Origin: Rhodocollybia butyracea
Taxonomy: Eukaryota > Basidiomycota > Agaricomycetes > Agaricales > Omphalotaceae
Length of the DNA stretch: 52,684 nt
Direction of reading: 5' to 3'
NCBI GenBank assembly: GCA_015501585.1
Contig: JADNRY010000413.1
Coordinates: 1-52,684, forward strand
In this document: positions 42,167 to 52,684 of the stretch, piece by piece
Layout of the letters: every line of letters begins with the position of its first letter
Numbering within the stretch: position 1 is the first letter of the stretch
Program-made: the position numbers and the translations under genes
The notes under the pieces: generated by a model
What the model was told of the DNA's origin: nothing
Database searches by the model: none
What the model saw: the letters and a program-made list of their open reading frames with translations, nothing else

Positions 42167-44219
42167 TCAGAAATAGGCCTTGAATAGATTGTATACATTA
42201 ACGTTGGTTCGCGGGAGGAAAAGTGTGGACTTACAGCCGCATTTGGAGGACTTGCACACCCTCCGATTCTGTTCGATCAGGCAAGGTGAGCATTTGAGTG
42301 GGTCATTATGGAGAAACCTTACATGGCAAGCGGCCACGATGAAAAGAAGAATGTGTATCGTCCCGTTTGCGCACAGACTTCGGAAAGTTTCTCGACGTCG
42401 AACATTTCACCTATGGCACCTATTCAGCGAAAACAAACTTGGACGGATTAGTTAATATATACCAATCGGCATTCCCCATAGGCTGTATACAGGACAATGA
42501 ATTACAGTTTTGCGTCGAAATGTTACAGGACTCACCCCAAAAGAGTCTGAAAATCACACAACTTTGTCAAGTTTTGTTCCTGATAGGGTAGAAATTGAAA
42601 CTGACCTGATGCATATGAAGAGTACCCTGGGGTACTGGCCAGCTCTGATTCATCCAGGTTAGAATATGTATATCCTCGTCCTCGGATTGAAAACCCAGCT
42701 CACCTCCAGCGCGGGCTGATCTGACGCTATTGCGGCAAAATGGTTATTCCTACGCATCGAGTTACAGGGTATAATAGTTCGATTTAACAAACACATACCA
42801 CAAGAACCGTTTCATGTCCTCAGATTGTTCGATGCCGGCACTATGAATAAAAAGGCAGCATAAGTAGAGGCGTAATCGATGCGGAATGACAGATCTGGCG
42901 GCAGATGCCCGACGACTAATCTCTGAAATATCAGTGGCGCGCGCGGTGCCGCTCACAGCAAAAACCTGCCAGTATCCAACAACTTGGGCACAAGAATGGA
43001 GACTAGAACGCGTCATGTAGCACACAGTTACTCACAGCGTCTCCGGTTTCCCGGACAAACTATCTCTCTCTTCCTGTGTCGCATTCGTATATTTGCGTAT
43101 GAACCCCACACGTAAGAGCAAGATATCTCCTTGACGGAACGTGACTCCTTGTGACTTCGCACAGGCTTCAAGCTCGGCTACAGTCAAGGCATGGGTTGTG
43201 CAGGGATCATAGGGCAACTCTTTCGGAGGATTACCAGCAGTGTAATATTTGACCATATCGAGAAGGACACCACGACCGCAGATTCCATGATTGGCCCAAT
43301 CTAGATAGGTATTCGGTCCGTTATAATAGGGAATGTAGAGTAACAAACAAGATTTACTTTGAATGCCGATGCGAGCCATGTCGGGATCGATGACTTTAGG
43401 GTCATGAATCGGAACAATTCCAGTGATCATTGACTCATGAGGGGTGCTGCGAACCAGAGCATCAATGACACCGATGACGAAACAGACGATAGAGACCAAA
43501 TGGGCTCACTTGTTGTAAAACACACCGTGTTCCTGCAAAGCAAAGTGCCTAAGGCCATCCCATTGAGTGCCCGATTGCGTATTCTTGAGTGACGAAATTG
43601 TATGTGACTACAGGTTCGATAACAAATCGTAAAACGGTATAATACTTACAATGTGTATTTCGTCATCGCGAACGACGCGAGGGGCCTTGTGTATCATATT
43701 AATTTCGGGATTCTTACGTCCAAAGAGAGGCTGGTGAGATTATATTAGCGACTTGTAGTTCAGGATGTATGTGGCCCTCTCACCTTGGACGGAAAGTTGA
43801 GCGGCCTAAGAAGTCACAGTGAAGCGCTTGAGCACAAAATGCCTTTGCAGAAAGAAAACTTACCAGTTTAGCGATACAGTTATGCCCGTACTATCAAGTG
43901 GAATTAATAGACATTGCAGTCCCACGACTCAAAACACCCACCGAATTTCCTCGGACGCTGCACGCTTCACTACCTTTTCGGTGAGCAAATTGATCGTCCC
44001 AAGTTGGTCATCTTTTCCCCAAACCTCCCAAGCACAACCGTTCATGTTCTTGAACATGGGCAATTCGTCAAAAGATGGGAGGTTAGACCATTCTTTGGAT
44101 GAGGCAACCGTTGTTTCTGCATTACTGGGTTCTTCTGGTGCTGCAGAGCGCGGCGTGTCCTTCTTATTAGGTGAAGGTGACATCCAGGTCATGATTTTCG
44201 AAAGTCTCTTTGAAGCCAT
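42167..44219 (-). CDS. putative cyclase family protein (kynurenine-formamidase-like fold)
   Basis: The gene starts MASKRLSKIMTWMSPSP at 44219. Many short exons join in phase. Blocks in order: SNLPSFDELPMFKNMNGCAW, VWGKDDQLGTINLLTEKVV, TGITVSLNW, PLNFPSKPLFGRKNPE, DDEIHINTQSGTQWDGLRHF, NWANHGICGRGVLLDMV, QGDILLLRVGFI, AGIEQSEDMKRFLW, NHFAAIASDQPALE, GEMFDVEKLSEVC and ASPPNAAAYF. The QSGTQWDGLRHF box is the fungal form of the HxGTHxD metal motif of the PF04199 cyclases. Such enzymes are metal-dependent hydrolases/cyclases, cytosolic here for lack of a signal peptide. The substrate cannot be told from sequence. The ending within exon SPPNAA|AYF was fixed by a 56-nt intron. Confidence 0.88.
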
Positions 44220-45412
44220 TCTGCGCCTTGTTGTGAGGGAGACTCGAATGGGAGTTATGGGGAGCTGAACGAAGCGTCATTCCTATTTTAATATACCCCA
44301 AGATGACAGTTCTTCCGGCTTTCAATACCCGCTGGAAAAGAGAATAACCACGCGCACGTCCAACAGGCTCGTGAATCCATCATATGACATCGAAGACCAA
44401 TAGAAGATTATTTAAAAATGATTGCACCCACAACACTCTCTCGCCAACGGAAAGGAGACCATTGACAGCCATTGACTGAGCTTCTGCTAGCTGTGAGAAG
44501 TTTGGAGTAGAGATGAAAAAGCCACTTTCTGGTCGGTAATAGAGAAGGAGAGATAGGGAGGCGCTTGATTGGTAGAATGAAGAAGAAGGAACGAAAAGAA
44601 GAATCCAGTACTGAAGGTGCCAGGTGCTGAGAACCAAGCCATAAGCTTTATGACTGGCGGATAAGTAAAGGATCCTCATACGTTTGGCTTCGTCGAACAA
44701 CCGCACGATAAAGAGGCCAGACGCGTACGTAGTTGCCGACCAAACAGCCAATAATTGCAGTTTCATTATCAATAACGCCAGAGTTAAGCTTATAAGGGGG
44801 TTGCAAGTCTGAACTATGCATGGCCAAAGAGTAATTCTAGAACGAAATAGGTTTAGGCGCCCACAAACGCGCCGACTTGATCACGTGCGGGACATGATGC
44901 ATGAGGCCCAAAATTTATATCCTAAGCCTTGACCTTCACAAATACACTTATCCAACCATTTTCACCAGAGGTTATGATCTCTGAAACTATCGGACCGTAC
45001 GATTATTGACAAAACCCGAAACTCGAGTCGCCTCCCACGCAGCCGCTGAAGCTAGTCGGAAAAGGTTCAAGAAAGTTGGACAACATTATCGTCAAGGCCC
45101 TCAATATCTATAATAACTCTCAAACTATCCTTTTTCAGTCGTTTGTAGTTCTCGTGGCCCAAACTGCCACGGTAGAATGCCTGCCTCAGATGGCCTGTGA
45201 CCGAAGTCATATCTCAACTTGCTTCAAGGTCTGTCCTTCTGACCTGTGGTACACGCAGTGGCCACTAGCTGATACTCCTACTAGGAGATCACTTGCCAAG
45301 AATAACCATGTTTTCGGATCCCCCATACGGGACCCTTCTATCTCCGATTACATCACCGGACACTGTAAGGTACGGTATAAAGTGGAAGAGCACAATGCGA
45401 GCCTGAATCGCG
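44220..45412. other. intergenic; one unsupported minus-strand ORF
   Basis: A 130-codon minus-strand frame (44380-44772, MIMKLQLLAVWSATTYASG) starts like a signal peptide but shows no domain, and its 5' 45 codons are the only convincing part. Otherwise this is the promoter region of the cyclase (left) and glucosidase (right) genes. Confidence 0.35.
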
Positions 45413-48400
45413 ATGGTTCGACCACGGAATACCGCTTTTCTCTACGCCATCTCCTGTGTCAGTTTGGTTCTCGGAACTTGGATTGAGCCTTCCGTGCTCG
45501 ATGCCTGTCCAGGCTACAAACTCACAAATCCAGTGTCCCAAGGGGCCGCTTTTACCGCAGACCTCACCCTCGCTGGTACGGCGTGCAACGTTTTCGGAAA
45601 TGACTTGCAGCACTTGACTTTGGCGGTAACATACGAGACCGGTATGTAATTACTTTTTTTTTTCTCCATGTGACTCTTGTTGAATTAGCGAATAACAGAA
45701 AATCGTATCCACCTTAAAATCACAGACGCAAATAACACCCGATACGAAGTGCCAGAATCCGTCTTGCCCCGACCAAATGGTACATTTCAAGGTTCTCCCA
45801 GCGATGCAGCCATTCAATTCAACTACACTGCTTCTCCGTTCTCGTTCACGATCTTCCGGACGGCGACAAACGAAATCCTTTTCACCACCGCTTCCCATCC
45901 TATCATCTTCGAGCCGCAATATCTTCGCGTCAAAACCGACCTCCCGACCAACGCCAATATTTACGGGATCGGCGAACACAGCGACGCATTTCGCCTCTCG
46001 ACGTTTAACACCACACGTACATTATGGTCTCGAGATGCTTTTGAGATTCCAGCCGGTACAAACTTATACGGAAACCATCCTATCTATTTCGAACATCGTA
46101 CCACTGGAACTCATGGCGTCTTTCTACTCAACTCTAATGGGATGGATATCAAGATTAACGATACAGATGGGAATACTGCTTTGGAATACAACGTCATCGG
46201 CGGTGTTTTGGATTTCTACTTTCTTGCTGGAAGTACAGACGATCCGGTAGAACTGTCGAGACAATATGCAGAGGTGATCGGTACCCCGGCAGAGGTACCC
46301 TACTGGACGTTTGGGTTGCATCAGTGTCGGTTCGGTTACACCAGTGCATATCTTAGTCCATGTTCAAACCATTTACTGAAATCCACTGACCTCGAATGCT
46401 TTTTTAGGCTATGTCGATGTTGCCGACGTTATAACAAACTACTCGGACGCCAATATTCCTTTGGAGACTATGTGGACTGACATCGGTATGTTAGCGATTC
46501 CCTGACTCGGGCTACTCTTGGCTTATCACCTCGATACAGATTACATGGACGGACGTCGCATCTTCACCGTGGACCCGACGTATTTCCCACTTCCTCGAAT
46601 GCGTGAGATCGTTGAATACCTACATGATCATGACCAGAAATACGGTACGATATGTTAATATTTTTTCGAGTACTCAACGCTGACGAGCTGCTCCTTCAGT
46701 GCTAATGACGGACCCTGCCATCGCCTATGCGCCAGGTGAAGGATATGGCACGTATGATCGCGGGACCGAGCTGGATATTTGGTTGAAAATGCCTAACGGA
46801 AGCGCCATGTTCTCAGTCGTATGGCCTGGTATGTATTCTCTAGTGCTTTACGTCCTTCCAGTTGTTCAGTCCAACCTTTTTGATTGTAGGTGTTACACAC
46901 TATCCTGGTATGGTTTTTGCTTCTCCGAGCTACTTTTGCAACTCAACATCTATCGTCGATGCATAGACTGGTTCCATCCGTCTATCCAAGAGTATGATCT
47001 TCGTGTCCCATATTAAACACTCGTACTCAGCCATCTTTAGCTTTTGGACGAACGAGTTCCGCTTGTTCTATAATACAACTGACGGGATCGATATCGACGG
47101 TGCTTGGATAGACATGAATGAGCCTTCTAACGTACGTCCTAGCTAGTCTTCATACTTTTTTTTCCGTTCTTTAAACACTCATTCCTTGCAGTTCTGTGTT
47201 CTGCCATGCGAAAATCCTTTCCAACAGGCTCAGCAAATGGATTTGCCTCCAGCCAGGACCGCGTCTCCTCCCAACCCAAGTGCCACCATTTTCGCGGATT
47301 CCTCGTCTGCTTTGAATAAACGAAGTGACGAGATCAACCTGCTGACCCCACCGTACGCGATCCAAGATGCCGCGGGTGCGATTTCATCCTTGACTTCTTG
47401 GGTAAGTTTGCCGCCTTCCATAGTCGTCGTTTTCCTCAATTTTTTTCACAGACCAACGCGACGCATGCTAATGGCCTCGTTGAATACGACACACACAACC
47501 TTTTCGGTACCATGATGTCTGTCGCCACTCGTGAGGCCATGCTCGCTAGGCGACCCGGCTTGCGTACCCTTGTCATCACCCGATCCACATTCGCTGGTGC
47601 TGGGTCCCATGTCGGAAAATGGCTCGGTGATAATTTCAGCGCGTGGTCGGAATACCGGATAAGCATATCTGGTATGCTGGGTATGGCTGGGGTGTTCCAG
47701 ATCCCCATGATTGGGAGTGATATTTGTGGGTATGCGGAGGACACGACAAGTACACTGTGTGCGCGGTGGGCGATGTTAGGCGGGTTCTACCCGTTCATGA
47801 GGAACGTAAGTGTTAATATGCTCCAGTGAAGTGTTATAAGGTTTTCAACGTTTTCTAGCATAACTCGGATACGTCTATCAGCCAAGAGTTTTACCGCTTC
47901 CCTGTTGCTGCTCAAGCTGCGAGAAATGTTCTCGACATGCGGTTCGTTTCTGTGCCCGCCATTTTCTTCTTTGCTTACCATTGTGTTACAGCTACCGCCT
48001 CATGGACTACCTCTATACTACATTCCACCAAGCCAATCTTGACGGTAGTCCCGTCATCCAACCCCTGTGGTACAAGTACCCCAAAGATACCGCCACATAT
48101 CCCATCGACCTTCAATTCCTCTTCGGTCCATCCATCCTCGTATCTCCGGTGACAGAAGAAAACGCCACTTCAGTCACAGTCCACATGCCTGATGACACAT
48201 TCTACGACTTTTTAACCCTTGCGCCCTTCATTGGAACCGGCTCCAATGTCACCTTGAATAACGTAGACTTTACGGAGATTCCAGTGCACATCATCGGCGG
48301 GTCTATCCTACCTTTGCGCGTGAACGGGACCATGACCACCACACAGCTTCGTCAAACAGACTTTGAGCTAGTCGTTGCCCCTAGCTCTGGAGGCGTGGCT

Positions 48401-48700
48401 TCAGGATCACTCTTCGTTGATGATGGTGTTTCGTTGGTACAAGCGAATGGGACGACTTCCGTGACGTTCGAGTATCAAAACGGTTCGCTCAATGTTACCG
48501 GAACATTCGGGTTCGACCTTGGGGTGAATATCGCGGATGTCAAGTTTTTGGGCGTAGAACAAGCTCCCAAGAACGTATCTGTGAGTGATGGGTCGGGACA
48601 GTTGAAAGGTGTTTCATTCGAATATGATGCTGGGACGAAGGTGGTGGAGGTCTCAATTGGGATTCCTTTCAACAAAGGATTCGAGGTGCGGCTCGAATAA
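45413..48700 (+). CDS. secreted glycoside hydrolase family 31 alpha-glucosidase
   Basis: The start is [20 protein letters not shown], a signal peptide. About ten exons follow. The N-terminal beta-sandwich shows [29 protein letters not shown] and [20 protein letters not shown]. The barrel begins [14 protein letters not shown] and continues [18 protein letters not shown] and HYPDWFHPS. The nucleophile is the aspartate in [13 protein letters not shown] (about 47095-47135) and the acid/base aspartate is in [14 protein letters not shown] (about 47615-47650), preceded by [35 protein letters not shown] and the C-terminal beta domains complete about 890 aa, normal for fungal GH31. N-glycosylation sites are frequent. 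The enzyme releases glucose from the non-reducing ends of alpha-glucans outside the cell. Confidence 0.93.
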
Positions 48701-48795
48701 GTAGTTGTATGTATTAAGGAGGACCACTTCAAGGAATTTCTAGTATAATCGTAGATCTATTGGTACTGGTCGGCTCGGGACGTCTTTGGTTTCGG

Positions 48796-49081
48796 TCAAT
48801 TTTGCTGTCCAAGAGCCTCAAGGGTTTCGCTGCAAGTCAGTCAGGATACAAGTGGTTGGAAGCAGTCAAGCTTACACTGTCAATGCATCAACATAATCTG
48901 ACAACGAACGTCTCTGACGAAGTCGGCCTAAGTCTCCACAGAAGTTTCCTCTATCGCATTTTCTTTGAGACGAGTCAGGATAATGCGAAAGACAAGTTAC
49001 AACGTAGCAAAAAACTCACGTTACGGGAGTAGCTACAGCAATGGAAAATAACAGTGCAGCAATAACAATGAAGAAACGCAT
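48796..49081 (-). CDS. 60-aa secreted peptide precursor with dibasic (RQRR) site
   Basis: Three small exons (49081-49020, 48962-48876, 48829-48796) join in phase with GT-AG introns of 57 and 46 nt to 60 codons plus stop. The product starts with a signal peptide MRFFIVIAALLFSIAVATP, followed by VTKCDRGNFCGDLGRLRQRR with two cysteines. After the RQRR site comes an acidic helix-like C-terminus SLSDYVDALTVETLEALGQQ-N. RR is a Kex2-type cleavage site, so the C-terminal 21 residues could be released as a peptide. The gene converges on the glucosidase, 95 bp from its stop. Each exon is far below usual gene-finder size. The consistent phases and sensible protein make it credible, but transcription is unproven. 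Confidence 0.55.
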
Positions 49082-49557
49082 ATCGAATGGGTGTGAAGTT
49101 GACCCCTGTAACTAAAAGAGTGTCACGAATGGAGAATAGCGCTATAAGAATATCGTTAACTCGAATGACTGTTCAGGAGCGGCGGGACTCCACATACCAG
49201 CTAATATCGAGCTAATCAGCGAATATTGGGAAAGTACGAAGATGAGGAAATGGGCTGCAACTTGAATCGGAATCTTCTTTAAAGGTTCTAGCAAACTGAG
49301 ACCATTGGCGTTACTATGCTGGATATAGGATGGTCAACTTCGCTAGGAGACTAGCTTGGTTTGAGGTTAGTAACCTAGAGGGAACCGCTTCAGGCTTGGC
49401 CGGAGACCGTATACCTATGTACTAGCATAGATACGTCTCCAAGCATGAAGCACCTTGACCATTATGGTTAATCATAATCTCAGTTCGGTATGGTGTCGGA
49501 TGAGGTATAGCATTTAAGTAGGTACCTGGTAGGTACGAGCTCTCAGGTACAATTTAG
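49082..49557. other. intergenic, no gene seen
   Basis: No domain-bearing frame. It contains the promoter side of the small peptide gene. Confidence 0.4.
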
Positions 49558-49940
49558 CGAGTGGATCGATATTTCAATCTGAATCGCGGACAAGGAGGAG
49601 GAGAAGGATAAGTGACCGGTAATGGATCACTCCCTCGAAGCACAAGTTCATCGGGATGATGATCGACTTGGTCACCAGTAGGCCCTTTGGCGAGGAAAGG
49701 TATATCTAATTTTCTTGAGACTCCACATGGACATTCTTCATTTGCTCTCAGACTCATTCCTTTTTGATGACTGGCGATCACTTTCTCGTACCAGGGATTG
49801 GTTCGGGCCTAAATTGCTTTCTCATGGTCGGTCAGAGTTAATGGTGAGGTTCTCTTGGCAGCTTGGTTCTAAAAAGGTACAATCTGTGACCATGCGTATA
49901 CTCGTCTTCTGATAGTGATATCCATGGCGCACATTAGAGG
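49558..49940 (-). pseudogene. unrecognised gene remnant with two TAG stops
   Basis: One minus-strand frame reads MRAMDITIRRRVYAWSQIVP, stop, NQAAKRTSPLTLTDHEKAI, stop, ARTNPWYEKVIASHQKGMS, then NEECPCGVSRKLDIPFLAKG, DDQ-type VDHHPDELVLRGSDP, and ends LKYRSTR. The text is continuous across two TAG codons, each one C-to-T change from CAG (glutamine). No intron can remove both. A 13-base direct duplication (GCGCACATTAGAG) lies just upstream. The family is unknown. Confidence 0.45.
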
Positions 49941-50672
49941 CGCACATTAGAAATGCCATGTCGCTGCGTAGCCCCAGCTGTTCCTTAAACAGAAACCCTT
50001 TGGCCGGTTTCCTTCCTATGATAAGTTGGGGAAGTCTGAAGAAAATAAGGGCTGTATGTTGTTCAGATCGATCTCCAAATGGTCTAACATACAGTAACAA
50101 GGTCCCAGACGGGAGCCAAGCAGGAGTCAAGCAAACGCGAAGGAAGGTATACCGCAACTGCTACCTGTTCAGCTAGCTTTAATTAAATCATGAAAAACGT
50201 ACTTGTGGTCAAGATTTTATTACTGCTCCACCGTTAATCTCAGCTTCTCCGTCGAACGATTTCGAGCACGAACTTGTGGATAAACCTTGGGAAGGAAGGC
50301 GTTGAGGTGTTTGGTGCAACCTGTGTCTTGCTAGTAAGTAGTACATCCCCGGATCGAACGCTTGTTTGATGTAAATCCGCTTCTAACTTCATAGGTAGTT
50401 CACACTAGGTCTATCTCTATGGGATATCGCCAAGCCAGGAGCAGGAACGGTAGCATTTGTGTAATTGTCGCTTCCAAGTCCTCCGTAGGTCTATGCATCG
50501 CCAAATGACCCGTCGTCGTCAGTTCCACCATCCATCCGGATCCGATCATGGACTATAATTAATGTTGGTTTTAGAAGTTGCACTCAATCGTTTTCTTGTA
50601 TAAACATCCAGTGATACTGCCACCAGCAGTACTTATACCGATGTCTTAATCTCTCTACTCTCCAACTTCGCC

Positions 50673-52594
50673 ATGTCAGACTCTTCTAGTGATCAGGCCA
50701 TCGCTAAAGAGATTATCATCAACCTTCAATTTGACAGGTACGTTGGGCAACCGAGGCTTTGGATATCCTCAGGTCGCATTAATATTATACTAGGCTGTTG
50801 GACAACTACGTGGCTTTGTCTGCCTTAGGTGAGATCATCGAAACAAAGCAAATATATCTCGCTCATCATGATGCTCTTAACTGCAGTTATATGGTTCCAA
50901 GACTTCCTACTCACGCTCCCTACTGAAGTTCGATCAATATGGTCCAATCAACTGACTGGCTGCTCTGTACTGTTCATTCTGAGTCGCTACAGTTTCTTGC
51001 TATTCGCGGTTATCCGGCCGGTTGTCATAATCGCGGGCTATATGTCATCTACTAGGTTTATCTACTTGGTGTATTTGCTTGCGGACTCGCTTGACTCAAT
51101 ATTATTTTTTAGCTGTAGGGATCTCGAATTTACGGAGCACGTCATTTCCAGCGTTGCTTGTGCAGCGACGAAATGTATGTCATCTACATTCTTCAATGAA
51201 ATTTCTTGACTGGGATTGTTTTCTGTAGTACTTTCCATTTTAAGGGTTTATGCACTCTTTGGCCAGAAGCGGTCGTTGTTCATTGTGCTCTGTCTATTCA
51301 TCATCGCGGATATTGCCGTTGATTTCCTGGTACTATTTCTCATGTATTGTGGGTTCGAAATATTCATTCAGGTTTTCATTGGTCTATGTAGTCGTGGTTC
51401 TTGATTACGATAACCACCAGCCAAGGGACATTCGACGAGCCATTCTCGCCATGCTTCGGCACTGGTGGAAATCTTGAGTTTGAAATGTCAGTATGTCTAC
51501 AACTGGATCTTCTTCCTGTCTATTTGTTGTATTGACTGCTCTATCTATTCTATACCAGTTGTGAGTCTTTATGTTCACTGGCCAAATTAGCCAAGGTTGA
51601 TCGACTTGAATATACATCCTAGTGAACATCGTTTCACCTCTTCTTCAATTGGCTTTCGACAGCATTATCTTCATCTTGACTTTGGCCCGAACGGCTCGTC
51701 ACGTTATGCAATCTCGAAAATTTGGTTTTCGTAGCATCGCCGAGGTCGTCCTACGTGATGGTCAGCCTTGAAACCGTTTGCTGCGAGGCTGGTTGTTGAC
51801 ACACGTTTATCTGTAGGTACTCTATACTTCTTGTAAGTGCTTTCTGCAAGTTTCCATCACACCTTTAGATGAAGCCCTGCCTGTCTCTAGCACTATCTTC
51901 ATAATCGCCAGTATACAAGTGACTATCACATTGGTGAGACCCGTTTAACACATGTTGTTCCTTCTATAATATCCAATCCAGGACTCTCTCTTGTCAGGTA
52001 GCATAGTGAGTCCCTTCCCATATGAATCCGCTGAGGAATGGCATTTTTGAGTATACTGTACAACCCAGATGTCAAACACAGCGGCGCATGTTACGCTCGT
52101 CGTCTCTGCTTTTCTCGGCGTGTATGTCTGGCATCGCTTCTTTTTCCAGCAAAATCATAATAATAATAATCATCCAGCCTACCAAATCTTCTGATAAATC
52201 GTTTCGTCCTTAACCTTCGTGCTTACTCTAATCGCACTATCCAACATTCTGTTAATGGTCCCTCCGGCACTACTGCCCTCCCCTTGGTTCGCTCAATTTC
52301 GCTGTAAACCAATTCATCGGGAATATGGGGGCTCCGTTGGATCCTGACCAATGGGACGCAGTAGACGAGCTTGAAAGCGAGGTTGGGCATGGGAACGGGG
52401 TTAGGTCACAGGAGATTCTGGACAGCGTAGTGGATCCATTGACTACGCTAGTACCTGTGGTGAGTTTAGCAGTCTGTAGTGATATCTACTAGAGGCTGGA
52501 GTCCTGACAACTCTTGATTATGCAGATATATGATTATGAGAAGGGGAGCGTGATTAGTCTTGTACCTATGCAGAGGGGAGGTGGCGGTCGTTGA
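50673..52594 (+). CDS. DUF6533 seven-helix membrane protein
   Basis: The gene starts MSDSSSDQAIAKEIIINLQF and splices into LLDNYVALSAL|AVIWFQDFLLTLPTEVRSIW, then LTGCSVLFILSRYSFLLFAV: the DUF6533 signature of agaricomycete membrane proteins. Later exons give further helices, RDLEFTEHVISSVACAATK, LSILRVYALFGQKRSLFIVL, IIADIAVDFLVLFLM, and a cytosolic C-terminus ending VISLVPMQRGGGGR. Many introns of 50-60 nt make exact borders in 51400-52300 uncertain. Members are expanded in mushrooms, predicted to lie in the plasma membrane, and have no known function. An AAT microsatellite (52158-52171) lies near the end. Confidence 0.78.
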
Positions 52595-52684
52595 GAAAGA
52601 ACCTCCTGGCCAGCCAAGGGGAAATCGAAATCGAAATATCGTTGAACCACGTGTAAATATTCCGCTCCTTGTATGACAACTTGA

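Noticed and set aside
44380..44772. 130-codon secreted ORF on the minus strand
   Set aside because: Signal-like start but no domain or credible splice continuation; listed only within the intergenic note.
52158..52171. AAT microsatellite near the end of the DUF6533 gene
   Set aside because: Ordinary short tandem repeat of no special interest.
1..52684. tRNA or rRNA genes
   Set aside because: Scanned for T-loop GGTTCGAATCC-type sequence and acceptor pairing by eye; none convincing. A tRNAscan-SE run would settle it.

Overview
The window is fungal nuclear DNA, almost certainly from a mushroom-forming basidiomycete (Agaricomycetes). Genes are split by many short (about 45-100 nt) GT-AG introns. 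The gene families are typical of that group: a DUF6533 seven-helix protein, an XPG-like nuclease, an unspecific peroxygenase, a GH31 alpha-glucosidase, shugoshin and a fungal cyclase. The mobile DNA also fits: hAT, Ty3/gypsy, PIF/Harbinger MITEs and a tyrosine-recombinase gene. All gene models were read by eye from splice signals and reading phase. No alignment or RNA evidence was available.

Layout. 1-3163: right-hand part of a decayed hAT transposon, transposase on the minus strand, cut by the window start. 3164-5513: gene-poor relic sequence. 5514-10891: a damaged Ty3/gypsy retrotransposon with gag, protease, RT, RNase H and part of integrase, a full right LTR and only a stub of the left LTR. 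11180-14205: a nest of non-autonomous elements (a PIF/Harbinger MITE; a foldback element carrying a hAT-type MITE with 8-bp target duplication; a second hAT-type MITE), set around an LTR-like promoter followed by eight tandem hairpins that share one loop sequence. 15556-19486: a convergent pair, a SAP-like DNA-binding protein (plus) and an apparently intact tyrosine recombinase (minus). A 19-bp inverted repeat with an 8-bp spacer lies about 870 bp upstream of the recombinase. 20629-22529: an XPG/FEN1-like nuclease gene, with a Harbinger MITE 20 bp after its stop.

25142-27107: a multi-pass glycosylated membrane protein. 28065-35842: a neighbourhood of secreted proteins. It holds a two-domain secreted protein, a 124-aa hypothetical, a cysteine-rich secreted protein divergent from a peroxygenase, and a tandem pair (one broken, one intact) of the same novel secreted family. 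37937-39245: a 99-aa basic protein and a two-helix membrane protein, divergent. 39591-41543: shugoshin. 42167-44219: putative cyclase. 45413-48700: secreted GH31 alpha-glucosidase. 48796-49081: a previously unannotatable 60-aa secreted peptide precursor with an RQRR site. 49558-49940: a pseudogene. 50673-52594: a DUF6533 membrane protein.

The first 23 kb is a mobile-element-rich block, whereas the right 28 kb is ordinary gene-containing sequence with several secreted products. The most unusual items are the hairpin array at 13142-13454, the SAP/recombinase module with its loxP/FRT-shaped repeat, the secreted protein family, and the 60-aa peptide precursor.
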